A stretch of DNA of 53,746 nt from Bacteroidales bacterium (GCA_019429365.1 JAHYJD010000012.1:1-53746); one strand, 5' to 3'. Shown: positions 24,696-34,775, counted from the first letter of the stretch. Notes: generated by a model from the sequence alone, not told the origin. Translations and numbers: made by a program.

Positions 24696-25334
24696 ATGAA
24701 TAACCAACCAACCACCCTGATCGAAGCTTGTGTAGAAACCTACGAGCAGGCTGTGGCAGCCGAAAAAAATGGTGCCAGCCGCATCGAACTCTGCGATCGC
24801 CTCGATCTGGGCGGTATTACGCCTCCAGTGGAATTGACCGAAGCACTGCTTGAAGTCCTGAAAATACCTATTATGGTCATGGTGCGGCCCCGCGAAGGCC
24901 ATTTTGTGTATTCTGAACCTGAATTTCAGCTAATGAAAATGGATGTGGTACTATTGAAGAATATGGGCTGCCATGGGGTGGTGCTTGGTCTGCTTACCAG
25001 CAGCGGAGAGATCGACATTGAACGGACCAGGGAATTGGTCGATCTTGCCCGTCCTATGAAGGTTACATTTCACAAGGCATTTGACGAATGCCCTGACCTT
25101 TTTCGGGCGCTGGAAGACCTGAAAAAAACAGGGGTAGACCGCTTGCTGACGTCTGGCGGAAAAGCTACCGCACGGGAAGCCTCGGGGTTACTTAATCAAT
25201 TAGTTGAAAAGTCCGAAGGAAAACCCCAACTGATTGTGGCAGGCAAGGTTAACAGCAAAAATATTAATGACCTTAAACTGTTGATTAATAGCGCAAAAGA
25301 ATTTCACGGTAGAAGAATTGTCCCCGGCATCTGA
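24696..25334 (+). CDS. cutC: CutC family protein
   Basis: A 212-residue TIM-barrel protein of the CutC family, long described as a copper homeostasis factor, although its biochemical role remains unsettled. Typical family segments are IEACVETYEQAVAAEKNGASRIELCD near the start, GGITPP, MVMVRPREGHFVYS, GVVLGLLTSSGEID, THFHKAFDECPD-like VTFHKAFDECPD, and RLLTSGGKATA. The protein is cytoplasmic and slightly shorter than E. coli CutC. The ATG at 24696 is preferred because the promoter element lies just upstream and because MNNQPTTLIEACVE is the normal N-terminus. The gene runs towards the GNAT-like gene with 57 bases between them. Confidence 0.9.
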   Translation: MNNQPTTLIEACVETYEQAVAAEKNGASRIELCDRLDLGGITPPVELTEALLEVLKIPIMVMVRPREGHFVYSEPEFQLMKMDVVLLKNMGCHGVVLGLLTSSGEIDIERTRELVDLARPMKVTFHKAFDECPDLFRALEDLKKTGVDRLLTSGGKATAREASGLLNQLVEKSEGKPQLIVAGKVNSKNINDLKLLINSAKEFHGRRIVPGI

Positions 25335-25391
25335 CGAACCAATCAATTGTTTTCTTAATTTTCGGACTTAATTTCCTTTAATTTTCCCCAT

Positions 25392-26513
25392 ATGGCCATC
25401 GAAGTTCGTGAACTCAGCGGAAAAAAAGACCTCAGGACTTTTATTTTCCTTCCTGAAAAGATTCACAAAGATCACGAAGGTTGGGTCCATCCCCTATATA
25501 TAGATGAATGGGCTTTTTTCAATCCTTTAAAAAATAAATCGTTTGCAAACTGCCTTACGATAATGGCCTTGGCCTGGGATGGCGATCGGCCTGTGGGGAG
25601 GATCATGGGGATTATCAACCCAAAATACAATGAAATTCATTTTGAACGCAATGCCCGTTTTTTTGCCCTGGAGTGCTACCAGGACATTGAGATTGCCCGG
25701 GCTTTGCTCGAGTTTATTGGCAAGTGGGCGCGCGAAAAGGGCATGGCCAGGCTGGTAGGCCCACTGGGCTTTTCCGACAAGGATCCACAAGGATGTAAAA
25801 TTGAAGGCTTTGATGCTCCGCCTGCCATCACCACACCCTGCAACTTCCCGTGGATGAAAGATTTTTATGAGGAATTGGGCTTTTGTAAAGAAGTTGACCT
25901 GGTGTCGTACAAGATTATTATGCCCGAACAGGTGCCAGAGTATATTGAAAGGGTATCAAAAAGGGTGATTGAAAGCAATGGCTATGTTATGCACGAATTT
26001 AAGAGCCGTCGCGAAATGCGCCCCTGGATCGTTCCGGTTTTTAAATTGGTAAATATTACATTTACTAATATTTACGGCTTTATTCCCCTCGAAGAGAAAG
26101 AAATGCAGGAATTGGCCGACCGTTACATTCCAATCCTTGACCCTCGTTTTGTTAAGGTTATTACCAAGTCAGATGGCGAACTCCTTGCCTTTGTCGTGAG
26201 CATGCCCGAACTCAGCCAGGGAATAAAACGCGCCCGAGGCCGGCTGTTTCCATTTGGCTGGTACCATATTATGCGAGAAAGCCGACGCACCCGAATGCTG
26301 ACCTTGCTGTTGGGGGCTGTTAAAGAAGAACATCGTGGCAAAGGTCTTGACTCGCTGATGAGCCTCCGGCTTCTGGAGTCAGCTATCCATGCAAGGATGG
26401 AATACATCGACAGCCACCTCATACTGGAGCACAACAAACGGATGTGTGCCATGTGCGACCGTATTGACGGGAAAGTTTACAAGCGCTTCCGCATTTTTTT
26501 CAAGGAATTGTAA
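25392..26513 (+). CDS. GNAT-fold acyltransferase-like protein (YghO-like), copy 2
   Basis: A 373-residue soluble protein, distant paralogue of the one encoded at 5868-7037. Shared marks in order are GWVHPL, FFNPLKN, PVGRIMGIIN, WAREKGMARLVGPLGF, then EELGF. The C-terminal half has a clear acetyl-CoA pyrophosphate-binding motif, EEHRGKGLDSL, where the other copy has PKFQNLGIESA. The substrate is unknown. It may be cotranscribed with cutC, 57 bases upstream. The gene is followed by the promoter of the alpha-2-macroglobulin gene. Assignment to the fold is good; any function beyond acyl transfer is not supported. Confidence 0.75.
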   Translation: MAIEVRELSGKKDLRTFIFLPEKIHKDHEGWVHPLYIDEWAFFNPLKNKSFANCLTIMALAWDGDRPVGRIMGIINPKYNEIHFERNARFFALECYQDIEIARALLEFIGKWAREKGMARLVGPLGFSDKDPQGCKIEGFDAPPAITTPCNFPWMKDFYEELGFCKEVDLVSYKIIMPEQVPEYIERVSKRVIESNGYVMHEFKSRREMRPWIVPVFKLVNITFTNIYGFIPLEEKEMQELADRYIPILDPRFVKVITKSDGELLAFVVSMPELSQGIKRARGRLFPFGWYHIMRESRRTRMLTLLLGAVKEEHRGKGLDSLMSLRLLESAIHARMEYIDSHLILEHNKRMCAMCDRIDGKVYKRFRIFFKEL

Positions 26514-26571
26514 ATCGCTTTTTTCTTCTGATTTTTTCTTTTCCCTTCCGGGGAAAATTAATGCATTGGCA

Positions 26572-26602
26572 TTGCATGGTTGAAATATTTGCCTTAGGTT
26601 TG
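26572..26602 (+). promoter_or_regulatory. Promoter of the alpha-2-macroglobulin gene
   Basis: TTG at 26572-26574, a 20-base spacer, TAGGTTTG at 26595-26602. The expected transcript start near 26609 excludes starts upstream and supports the ATG at 26636. Confidence 0.72.
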
Positions 26603-26635
26603 CTGATGCAAGCATCACCCCCTAAACCCATCACC

Positions 26636-29600
26636 ATGTCATCACGATCTTTTACCACCATAGCACTGCTATTGGTCGCCATTTCAGTCACTTTCTGGCA
26701 ATGCGGAGGACGCAAAAAAGCAGGAGGAATTATTGAACCTGCCTTCAATCCGCATATTTCGGCCTTCACCTCGGGCGTTATTTCAAGCGCCTCAACCATA
26801 ACAGTGGTACTCAGCGAAGACTACCAGGGCGAAATCACGTTGAATGAGCCCCTGGGTGAAAAGCTGTTCGAGCTTTCTCCAGCCATTAAGGGAACAACTT
26901 ACTGGACCGATAGCCGTACCATTGAATTCAGACCCGAGGAGCGCCTTCCAAACGGGAACACTTTCTCGGTTAAGTTTTTCCTTGGCAAACTGAGGAATGT
27001 GCCCAAAGAGTTCGCTGCATTCGCATTTTCTTTTCAAACCATCCCTCAGTCTTTTAGCGTTGACGCCAATGTGTTTGAGCCCCTCGATCCGGCCGATGGG
27101 ATTTGGAACCGTCTGAGTGGTGTGCTGGTGGCAGCCGATATTCTGGAGCACGATCAACTGAAAAAACTCCTGAAAGCAAGCCAGGGCAGCAAGCAACTCA
27201 GCATTTCATGGGAACAGCAGGCTGCAGGTACTTCTCATCCCTTCCGCCTCGACAGCATTCAGCGCAAGGAGGGAAAAAGCCAGGTGGTGATCAGTTGGGA
27301 TGGAAAGCCGGCTGGCATAGAGACCAAGGGTGAAATGACCATCGATATACCTGCCATCAGCGATTTTACGGTGATGGACGTGAGGGTGGTTCAGCAGCCC
27401 GATCAGTATGTGTCCGTTCGTTTTTCCGATCCCCTGCAAAGGGATCAGGAGCTTAGTGGCTTGATTCGCATCCAGGATGCCGAACGCCTGCGACTGCTCA
27501 TTGATGGCAACGAAGTGCGCGTTTACCCTGAAGCGCGCCTCTCGGGCAGCCGCACACTCACCCTCGAAGAGGGCATCCGAAGCCAGCGCGGATATCGCCT
27601 TGAAGAGGCCAGGACTTTCAATATTGCCTTTGAAGATATTAAGCCTGCTGTGCGCCTTAGCGGAAAGGGTGTGATCATTCCCAGCAGCGACGGCCTGATA
27701 TTTCCTTTCGAGGCGGTGAATCTGCGGGCCGTGGAAGTCAGGATTATTAAGATTTTTGAAAGCAATGTGGGGCAATTTCTCCAGGTGAATAACCTTGATG
27801 GGGGCGACCAGTTGAAAAGGGCAGGGCGTCTGATCTTTCAGCGAACCATACCCCTGACTTCTGATCGCCCGGTTGACTATGGCCGTTGGAACACTTTTTC
27901 ATTTGATCTTTCAAAACTTATCAGTGCCGAGCCCGGTGCCATTTACCGCGTGGAGATCGGTTTCCGCAAAGAACACTCTACCTATCCTTGCCCCGGTGCT
28001 GACCCGGATCAGGTCCTGACACAAATGGGCAATTCAGACCAGGAAGCATTCGAAAACGAGCAAAATTTCTGGGATACGCCCGATGGTTACTGGGATTCTT
28101 ATTCTCATTTCGATTATTACTATGATGACTTCGACTGGGAGGAGCGCGACAATCCCTGCAGTGATTCTTACTTTGGCCGCCGGCAATCGGTCAGCCGCAA
28201 CGTGCTGGCTTCCGACCTGGGTATTGTGGCCAAAGGCGGCACCGACCAAGGGATGCTGTTTGCCGTTACCGATCTGCGCTCCGCCAAACCCATTTCAAAC
28301 GTTTCGCTTGAACTCTACAACTATCAGAACCAACTTATTACTACTGTTTCGACCGATCGCGACGGTATGGCAAGGATAAGTCCCGAAGGGCGTCCCTTCC
28401 TGCTTGTGGCGAAACAGGATCAACAGCGCGGCTATCTCAGGCTCGACGATGGCTCTTCGCTCTCGCTGAGCCGCTTCGATGTGTCGGGCAACGTGGTGCA
28501 GCGAGGCCTTAAAGGCTTTATTTATGGCGACAGAGGTGTTTGGCGGCCTGGCGATTCGCTCTTCGTAATGTTTATGCTCGAAGACAAGCAAAAACTTTTG
28601 CCGGCCAACCACCCGGTGGTTTTTGAATTCTACAATCCTCTTGGTCAGCTGGTTCAACGGATGACGCGAACCAGCGGCCATAATGGTTTTTATAATTTCA
28701 GCACCGCCACCAGCCCTGATGCCCCCACCGGAAACTGGTCGGGAAAGGTCAGCGTTGGCGGAACCAGTTTCTCCAGAATATTCAAAATTGAAACGGTAAA
28801 ACCCAACCGCCTGAAGATTAATCTCGATTTTGGTGTAGACCGCCTCACGGTCGATCAGCCCGATGTGTCGGGCCGACTGAAGGTGAACTGGCTGCACGGA
28901 GCTCCGGCTCGTAACCTGCGTGCCACCGTGGCTGTGACCCTTAGTCAGGGAACCACTCGCTTCGACCGTTTTCGCGACTTTGTGTTCGACTTCCCCGGAT
29001 CGGATTTCAGGACAGAGGAAGTCACTATTTTCGATGCCAGGGTGAGTCAGGAAGGCGAAGCCACGGTGAAGCCTGCCCTCTCGGTAAAAGGCAAGGCACC
29101 CGGCATGCTCAATGCCGGATTTGTGGTGCGGGTGTTCGAAGAAGGCGGCGATTTCAGTATCGACCGCTTCACCATGCCGTTTTCGCCCTACCGCAGCTAT
29201 GTGGGCATCAAGGTGCCTCCCGGAGAACGCTACAGCGGAATGCTGGTAAACAATACCGATCATAAAATTGAAGTGGCAACGGTTGATTCGAAAGGCAATC
29301 CTGTTTCGCGCAACGGCCTTGAAATAAATATCTACAAGGTGGAATGGCGCTGGTGGTGGGATGCCTCTGAAGAAAATCAGGCCTCATACATGGGCAACAC
29401 CCACCACCGCCCGGTGCAAAGTTTTAAGTTGAATACCAGCAATGGCAGCGGAAACTTCAACTTCCGGATTCCACACCCCGAATGGGGCCGTTACCTTATC
29501 CGGGTATTCGATCCGGTGAGCGGTCATACCACCGGTAAGTTTGTTTATGTCGACTGGCCGGGCTGGTCGTCGCGCGCAGCGGCTTCTGACCCTCAGGCTG

Positions 29601-32236
29601 CCGCCATGCTCACTTTTGCAACCGACAAGCAGAAATACCAGGTGGGTGAGCAGGTGCAGGTAACGCTGCCTACCATGCAGCAAGGACGCGCCCTTGTCAG
29701 TATTGAGTCTGGATCAAGAATTATCGATGCCTGGTGGGTAGAAGCCAAAGGTGAGGAGACGCGCTTTTCTTTCCCCGCCACCGCCCAGATGGCTCCCAAT
29801 GTTTACATCAATGTTACCCTGGTGCAGCCACACGCACAGACGGTCAACGACCTTCCTATACGAATGTACGGAGTAATACCTGTGGCTGTTGAAGACCCGT
29901 CCACACGCCTGAACCCGCAAATCGAGGCGCCCGATGTGCTCAGACCTGAGGAAAACGCCACCATTAAGGTAAAGGAAGCCAATGGCAAGCGAATGACCTA
30001 CACTTTGGCCATTGTGGATGAAGGTCTGCTAGACCTGACCCGGTTTGCTACTCCCAACCCATGGACATCGTTCTATGCCCGCGAAGCCCTCGGTGTCAGA
30101 ACCTGGGATATGTACGATTATGTGCTGGGTGCTTTTGGCGGACGTATTGAACGCATATTTAGCCTCGGTGGAGATGAAGAGATTGTCGGTCAACCCGAAT
30201 CACAAGCCAACCGTTTCAAACCCATGGTGAAATTCATAGGGCCTTTTACCGTTGAGCGTAACCGAACCAATAGTCATACTTTCATGATGCCGCAGTATGT
30301 GGGCTCGGTAAGGGTGATGGTCATTGCCGGGGATCAGGGTGCCTATGGGCACGCCGAAAAGACCGTGCCTGTTAAGAATCCCCTGATGGTGCTTGCCACC
30401 CTGCCAAGGGTGCTCACCCCGGGCGAAAGCGTGAAACTGCCGGTGACAGTTTTTGCCATGGAAAATGGTGTGCGCAATGTAAAGGTTGAGGTGCAAACCA
30501 ATGAACTGCTTCCTGTGAAAGGCCCGAAAACCAAAGATGTGAGCTTTTCGCAGGTAGGCGACCAGGTGGTGAACTTCGACCTTGATGTGGCAAAAGCCCT
30601 TGGAATTGGCAGGGTAAAAGTGATCGTGAGCAGCGGCCGTGAGCGTGCCGAATACGACATTGAGATCGACGTGCGCAACCCCAATCAGCGCATCAGTCAA
30701 TTTGTGGAGGCCGTGATTGATCCCGGCAAGGATTGGAGTTCGCAATTTGCTCCTCCGGGAATGGCCGGCACCAATACAGGGGTGTTGGAAATCTCCTCCA
30801 TTCCTCCTGTGGATTTCGGTCGTCGGCTGAAGTATTTGATTGGTTATCCTCATGGTTGTGTGGAGCAGGTCGCTTCGGCCGCCTTCCCGCAGTTATTCCT
30901 GGGCTCGGTGATGGAAATGGATGCGGCAATGCGCAACCATACCGAAAACAATATCAGGGAGGCTGTAAGGCTTATGGCCCGCTACCAGCTGCCCGATGGC
31001 GGTCTTTCTTACTGGCCGGGCGTTTCGGAGGCCAGCGACTGGGGTACCTCCTATGCTGGCCACTTCATGCTCGAGGCTGAAGCCAAAGGTTTTACCCTGC
31101 CGGTGGGCTTCAAAGAAAACTGGGTGCGTTATCAGCGAAACCAGGCCCGCAACTTTAATGTGACTCAAACCAATCCGCGCTTTACTGCATGGACGCAGGC
31201 AGATCTGCTGCAAGCATACCGTCTATATACCCTGGCCTTGGCCAAGGCACCGGAGATGGGCGCCATGAACCGCCTGCGCGAATACAGCCGCCTCTCGCCC
31301 CAGGCACGCTGGCGCCTGGCTGCCGCATATGCCCTGGCTGGCCAGCCCGAAGCCGCACAAAAGCTGATTGAAGGCGTTACCAAAGCCATTCAAGAATACA
31401 CAGCGTTTAACATGACTTACGGCTCGGCCGAACGCGACCAGGCCATGATCATTGAAACCCTGGTTCTCATGAATCGCCGCGATGAAGCAGTTCCTTTAAT
31501 CAAGCAACTTTCGGAGGTACTTACCAGCCAGCGCTGGCTCAGTACCCAGGCAACGGCTTACTCGCTTTTGGCCATTTCGAAGTTTGCCGGAGACCAGACT
31601 GCCGGCCAGGAGATCAGGTACAGCTACCAGATCAACAACGCCAGGGAGCAAAGCCTCACTTCGCGACTGCCTGTGAACCAGGCCGAAATACCTATTGCTG
31701 GTGCAAGCCCGGGTAACGTCAGGGTGAAAAACGATGGCAATACCATCCTCTTTGCCCGTGTGCTGCTCAGCGGAATACCCGAAGTGGGTGAAATGACGGC
31801 CCAGCAGAATGATATACAGCTCAGGGTAGCATATCGCGATATGCTCGGTAATCCCATAGATGTTTCTAAACTGACTCAGGGCACGGACTTCATTGCCGAA
31901 GTTACCGTGTCGAATCCCGGTCGCCTTGGCTACATGACCGATCTTGCACTCACACAGGTATTCCCCTCTGGCTGGGAAATTCACAATACCCGTATGGACG
32001 GCTTTGAATCGGCCCATCAGGCCAGCGTGCCAACGTATCAGGACATCAGAGACGACCGCGTGCACACCTTCTTCGACCTGCCACCATATCAGAACAAGAA
32101 ATTTGTGGTTGTGCTAAACGCCGCTTACCGCGGAAAATTCTTCCTGCCAGGGGTATTCGCCGAAGCAATGTACAACGACCGCGTCAACGCACGCCTTCCC
32201 GGACAATGGGTGGAAGTGGTGATGCCGGGGGAGTAA
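26636..32236 (+). CDS. Bacterial alpha-2-macroglobulin, thioester-containing lipoprotein
   Basis: A 1866-residue protease-trapping protein of the bacterial alpha-2-macroglobulin family (E. coli YfhM type). The signal peptide ends at a probable lipid-modified Cys23 (FWQC), so it sits in a membrane facing the periplasm. Order seen: N-terminal macroglobulin-like beta domains, the RGVWRPGDSLFV motif of the MG3/MG4 region, a central linker with YTLAIVDEGLLDLT, then the complement-like thioester domain. The thioester motif is YPHGCVEQ (Cys1408 and Gln1411), which is the CxEQ form used in bacteria. The alpha-alpha toroid follows, and the protein ends in a beta receptor-like domain. The known partner gene, PBP1C, follows directly. 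The ATG at 26636 is set by the promoter and lipoprotein signal. Confidence 0.93.
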   Translation: MSSRSFTTIALLLVAISVTFWQCGGRKKAGGIIEPAFNPHISAFTSGVISSASTITVVLSEDYQGEITLNEPLGEKLFELSPAIKGTTYWTDSRTIEFRPEERLPNGNTFSVKFFLGKLRNVPKEFAAFAFSFQTIPQSFSVDANVFEPLDPADGIWNRLSGVLVAADILEHDQLKKLLKASQGSKQLSISWEQQAAGTSHPFRLDSIQRKEGKSQVVISWDGKPAGIETKGEMTIDIPAISDFTVMDVRVVQQPDQYVSVRFSDPLQRDQELSGLIRIQDAERLRLLIDGNEVRVYPEARLSGSRTLTLEEGIRSQRGYRLEEARTFNIAFEDIKPAVRLSGKGVIIPSSDGLIFPFEAVNLRAVEVRIIKIFESNVGQFLQVNNLDGGDQLKRAGRLIFQRTIPLTSDRPVDYGRWNTFSFDLSKLISAEPGAIYRVEIGFRKEHSTYPCPGADPDQVLTQMGNSDQEAFENEQNFWDTPDGYWDSYSHFDYYYDDFDWEERDNPCSDSYFGRRQSVSRNVLASDLGIVAKGGTDQGMLFAVTDLRSAKPISNVSLELYNYQNQLITTVSTDRDGMARISPEGRPFLLVAKQDQQRGYLRLDDGSSLSLSRFDVSGNVVQRGLKGFIYGDRGVWRPGDSLFVMFMLEDKQKLLPANHPVVFEFYNPLGQLVQRMTRTSGHNGFYNFSTATSPDAPTGNWSGKVSVGGTSFSRIFKIETVKPNRLKINLDFGVDRLTVDQPDVSGRLKVNWLHGAPARNLRATVAVTLSQGTTRFDRFRDFVFDFPGSDFRTEEVTIFDARVSQEGEATVKPALSVKGKAPGMLNAGFVVRVFEEGGDFSIDRFTMPFSPYRSYVGIKVPPGERYSGMLVNNTDHKIEVATVDSKGNPVSRNGLEINIYKVEWRWWWDASEENQASYMGNTHHRPVQSFKLNTSNGSGNFNFRIPHPEWGRYLIRVFDPVSGHTTGKFVYVDWPGWSSRAAASDPQAAAMLTFATDKQKYQVGEQVQVTLPTMQQGRALVSIESGSRIIDAWWVEAKGEETRFSFPATAQMAPNVYINVTLVQPHAQTVNDLPIRMYGVIPVAVEDPSTRLNPQIEAPDVLRPEENATIKVKEANGKRMTYTLAIVDEGLLDLTRFATPNPWTSFYAREALGVRTWDMYDYVLGAFGGRIERIFSLGGDEEIVGQPESQANRFKPMVKFIGPFTVERNRTNSHTFMMPQYVGSVRVMVIAGDQGAYGHAEKTVPVKNPLMVLATLPRVLTPGESVKLPVTVFAMENGVRNVKVEVQTNELLPVKGPKTKDVSFSQVGDQVVNFDLDVAKALGIGRVKVIVSSGRERAEYDIEIDVRNPNQRISQFVEAVIDPGKDWSSQFAPPGMAGTNTGVLEISSIPPVDFGRRLKYLIGYPHGCVEQVASAAFPQLFLGSVMEMDAAMRNHTENNIREAVRLMARYQLPDGGLSYWPGVSEASDWGTSYAGHFMLEAEAKGFTLPVGFKENWVRYQRNQARNFNVTQTNPRFTAWTQADLLQAYRLYTLALAKAPEMGAMNRLREYSRLSPQARWRLAAAYALAGQPEAAQKLIEGVTKAIQEYTAFNMTYGSAERDQAMIIETLVLMNRRDEAVPLIKQLSEVLTSQRWLSTQATAYSLLAISKFAGDQTAGQEIRYSYQINNAREQSLTSRLPVNQAEIPIAGASPGNVRVKNDGNTILFARVLLSGIPEVGEMTAQQNDIQLRVAYRDMLGNPIDVSKLTQGTDFIAEVTVSNPGRLGYMTDLALTQVFPSGWEIHNTRMDGFESAHQASVPTYQDIRDDRVHTFFDLPPYQNKKFVVVLNAAYRGKFFLPGVFAEAMYNDRVNARLPGQWVEVVMPGE

Positions 32237-32239
32237 TTT

Positions 32240-32405
32240 TAGAGGTGAGAGATGAGAGGTGAGAAAAAAGCAGTAGTTGCTCAGGGCGGGGATTTTTGAT
32301 TTATGAATGTTGATTGATGATTGATGATTAAAAGTTGTCGGTCACTTTGAGCTTTAAGCATTTAACCTTTAACCTTGATCCTTGAACCCCAAACCTCAAA
32401 CCCCG
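32240..32405. repeat. Low-complexity tract before and into pbpC
   Basis: The gap of 145 bases after the alpha-2-macroglobulin stop holds purine-rich GAGAGATGAGAGGTGAG, then TGATTGATGATTGATGATT, then several AACCTTT/AACCTTG/AACCCC units running to about 32411. The tract resembles, in opposite orientation, the one at 52512-52635. It includes the first codons of pbpC. Confidence 0.7.
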
Positions 32406-34772
32406 AACCTTAAGTACCGCTTCCTGTCTGCGGCGCTCCTGCTGCTTTTGCTGCTGGTTTGGCTATTCTCGCTTCCGCGGAATTTGTTTCCTGATCCCAC
32501 CAGTACGGTGATCGAGGATCGGAATGGTGACTTGCTGGGCGCGCGCATCGCTGGGGATGGGCAGTGGCGATTTCCGCCTTCGGAGGAGGTGCCTGAGCGT
32601 TTTGAAGAGGCATTGATTGCCTTTGAGGACCGACATTTTTACCGGCATCCAGGGGTGAACCCACTTGCTATCGGGCGGGCTTTGATTCAGAATATCCGTG
32701 CAGGCCGCCGGGTGAGTGGTGGCAGCACCATCAGCATGCAGGTGATCCGCCTTTCCCGCAAGGGTAAGCCAAGAACCATAAAGGAAAAAATTGTGGAAAT
32801 CTTTCTTGCTACCCGGCTCGAAGCACGCTATTCCAAAAGATCCATCCTTTCTCTTTATGCTTCTCATGCCCCTTTCGGGGGAAACGTGGTGGGGCTCGAT
32901 GCGGCCGCCTGGCGCTATTTTGGCCGTCGGCCCGAAGAGCTGAGTTGGGCCGAAGCCGCCTCCCTGGCAGTGCTGCCAAATGCACCCGCCCTGATCTTTC
33001 CCGGTAAAAACCATGAAACTTTGCTTGTTAAGCGCAACCGCCTGCTCGACGAACTTTGGCACCGCGGCCGCATCGACTCGCTAAGCTGTGAACTGTCAAA
33101 ATTGGAACCGCTGCCAGGGCGTCCTTATCCTTTGCCGCAAAATGCCAGTCACCTGCTCGACAGGGTTTATCTAAGTAATCGCGGAGCGCGGGTGCAGACA
33201 ACCATCGATGCGCACTTGCAAAGCAGGGCGGTCAGCATTATTCAGGAAAACTACCTTATGCTGAAGGCCAACCATGTCAATAATGCCGCGGCAATAATAC
33301 TGGATGTGAAAACGGGTAATGTGCTTGCTTATGTTGGAAACACAAGCAACCCGGGCAACAAAGATCAGGGGCATCAGGTGGATGTTATTACCGCTCCGCG
33401 AAGCACTGGCAGCATTCTGAAGCCTTTTCTTTATGCCGCCATGATGCAGGAGGGCACTCTTTTGCCCAACACCCTGGTGCCCGACATCCCTACGCAGATT
33501 GCCGGCTATTCGCCAAAAAACTATTTTCTGACCTACGACGGGGCGGTACCCGCCAAGCGCTCGCTGGCGCGCTCGCTCAACGTGCCTTCGGTGCGCATGC
33601 TGCGCGAATACGGGGTAGAAAAGTTCCATTTTAACCTGAAGCACCTGGGTATGAACACCTTGGTGTACCCGCCCGGGCATTACGGATTGTCCCTGATCCT
33701 TGGCGGGGCAGAGGGCAGCCTTTGGGAGATAAGCGGGATGTACGCCAGCCTTTCGAGGGTGCTGCGCCACCATGCTGAATATTACGGAAAGTACGATCCT
33801 GGCGATATTCATCCACCCAATTTTGTTTTTCAGCCCCTTTCGGGGAAAAAGCCTTCGTTGCACGAGCGGAGCGACCTTCGTGATCATGGTCCCGTTAGTG
33901 CCGCGGCCGTCTGGCTCACCTGGGAGGCCCTGGTGGACGTAAATCGTCCTGATGCCGAGTCGGGCTGGCAGTTAATGCCATCGAAAGGCAGGGTGGCCTG
34001 GAAGACAGGTACCAGCTTTGGCGGGCGCGATGCCTGGGCTGTGGGCACCACTCGCGATTTTGTGGTGGGCGTTTGGGTTGGCAATGCCACCGGCGAAGGA
34101 CGTCCCGAACTTACCGGCATTGGCGCTGCAGCGCCCATCATGTTTCAACTGTTCGACCTGTTGCCATCTTCACCCTGGTTCGAACAGCCTTACGGGGAAA
34201 TGGAGCAGGTAGTAGTTTGTCGTGAAAGTGGCCATAGGGCCGGCATGTATTGCGAAGTCTCTGATACTATGTGGGTTCATGCCCGTGGATTACAAACACC
34301 GCCTTGTCCATACCACGAACTGATCCATCTTGACCTGAGCGGACAGTATCGCGTTAGCAGCGAATGTGAGTCAATTTCCAATATGAACACCGCCTCATGG
34401 TTTGTTTTGCCTCCCACCATGGAGTGGTTTTATCGCTCGCGACAACCAGCATACAAGCCTTTACCGCCTTGGCGCAGCGACTGTGCAGGTGGCGCTGGCC
34501 CGGCAGCAATGGAAATGATTTATCCCCGCGATGGTATGGCCATTTATGTGCCGCTCGAACTGGATGGTACACCCGGCAAAACCGTATTTGAGGTGGCGCA
34601 CCGAAAAGACCAGGTGCACATTTTCTGGCACCTCAATGATGAATACCTGGGAGAAACCCGCCACAGCCATCAGATGGCCCTGGCTCCTGAGCAGGGCTTT
34701 CACACCCTTACTTTGGTGGATGAAGAAGGTAACACCCTGACGCGGGTGTTTGAAATTGTGGGGAAGAGGTAG
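32382..34772 (+). CDS. pbpC: Penicillin-binding protein 1C
   Basis: A 796-residue class A penicillin-binding protein, anchored by one N-terminal membrane segment (residues 14-30) and acting in the periplasm. The glycosyltransferase domain (about 40-230) has the catalytic Glu82 in AFEDRHFYRHPG, then GGSTISMQ and KEKIVEIFLATRLE. The transpeptidase domain (about 265-590) has SxxK at 344-347 (SILK), SLN at 398-400 and KTG at 541-543. A BiPBP_C-type domain closes the protein. The pairing with alpha-2-macroglobulin upstream is widely conserved and thought to link cell-wall repair with protease defence. The start is a TTG at 32382: an in-frame stop lies at 32376-32378 and no ATG occurs before the membrane segment. 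Confidence 0.92.
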   Translation: MNPKPQTPNLKYRFLSAALLLLLLLVWLFSLPRNLFPDPTSTVIEDRNGDLLGARIAGDGQWRFPPSEEVPERFEEALIAFEDRHFYRHPGVNPLAIGRALIQNIRAGRRVSGGSTISMQVIRLSRKGKPRTIKEKIVEIFLATRLEARYSKRSILSLYASHAPFGGNVVGLDAAAWRYFGRRPEELSWAEAASLAVLPNAPALIFPGKNHETLLVKRNRLLDELWHRGRIDSLSCELSKLEPLPGRPYPLPQNASHLLDRVYLSNRGARVQTTIDAHLQSRAVSIIQENYLMLKANHVNNAAAIILDVKTGNVLAYVGNTSNPGNKDQGHQVDVITAPRSTGSILKPFLYAAMMQEGTLLPNTLVPDIPTQIAGYSPKNYFLTYDGAVPAKRSLARSLNVPSVRMLREYGVEKFHFNLKHLGMNTLVYPPGHYGLSLILGGAEGSLWEISGMYASLSRVLRHHAEYYGKYDPGDIHPPNFVFQPLSGKKPSLHERSDLRDHGPVSAAAVWLTWEALVDVNRPDAESGWQLMPSKGRVAWKTGTSFGGRDAWAVGTTRDFVVGVWVGNATGEGRPELTGIGAAAPIMFQLFDLLPSSPWFEQPYGEMEQVVVCRESGHRAGMYCEVSDTMWVHARGLQTPPCPYHELIHLDLSGQYRVSSECESISNMNTASWFVLPPTMEWFYRSRQPAYKPLPPWRSDCAGGAGPAAMEMIYPRDGMAIYVPLELDGTPGKTVFEVAHRKDQVHIFWHLNDEYLGETRHSHQMALAPEQGFHTLTLVDEEGNTLTRVFEIVGKR

Positions 34773-34775
34773 CTT

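Noticed and set aside
26561-26635. N-terminal extension of alpha-2-macroglobulin by 25 codons
   Set aside because: The extension covers the TTG-N20-TAGGTTTG promoter and would hide the lipoprotein signal.
28295-29263. 322-codon open frame antisense to alpha-2-macroglobulin
   Set aside because: Shadow of a GC-rich coding region with the same codon phase; no start context or family.
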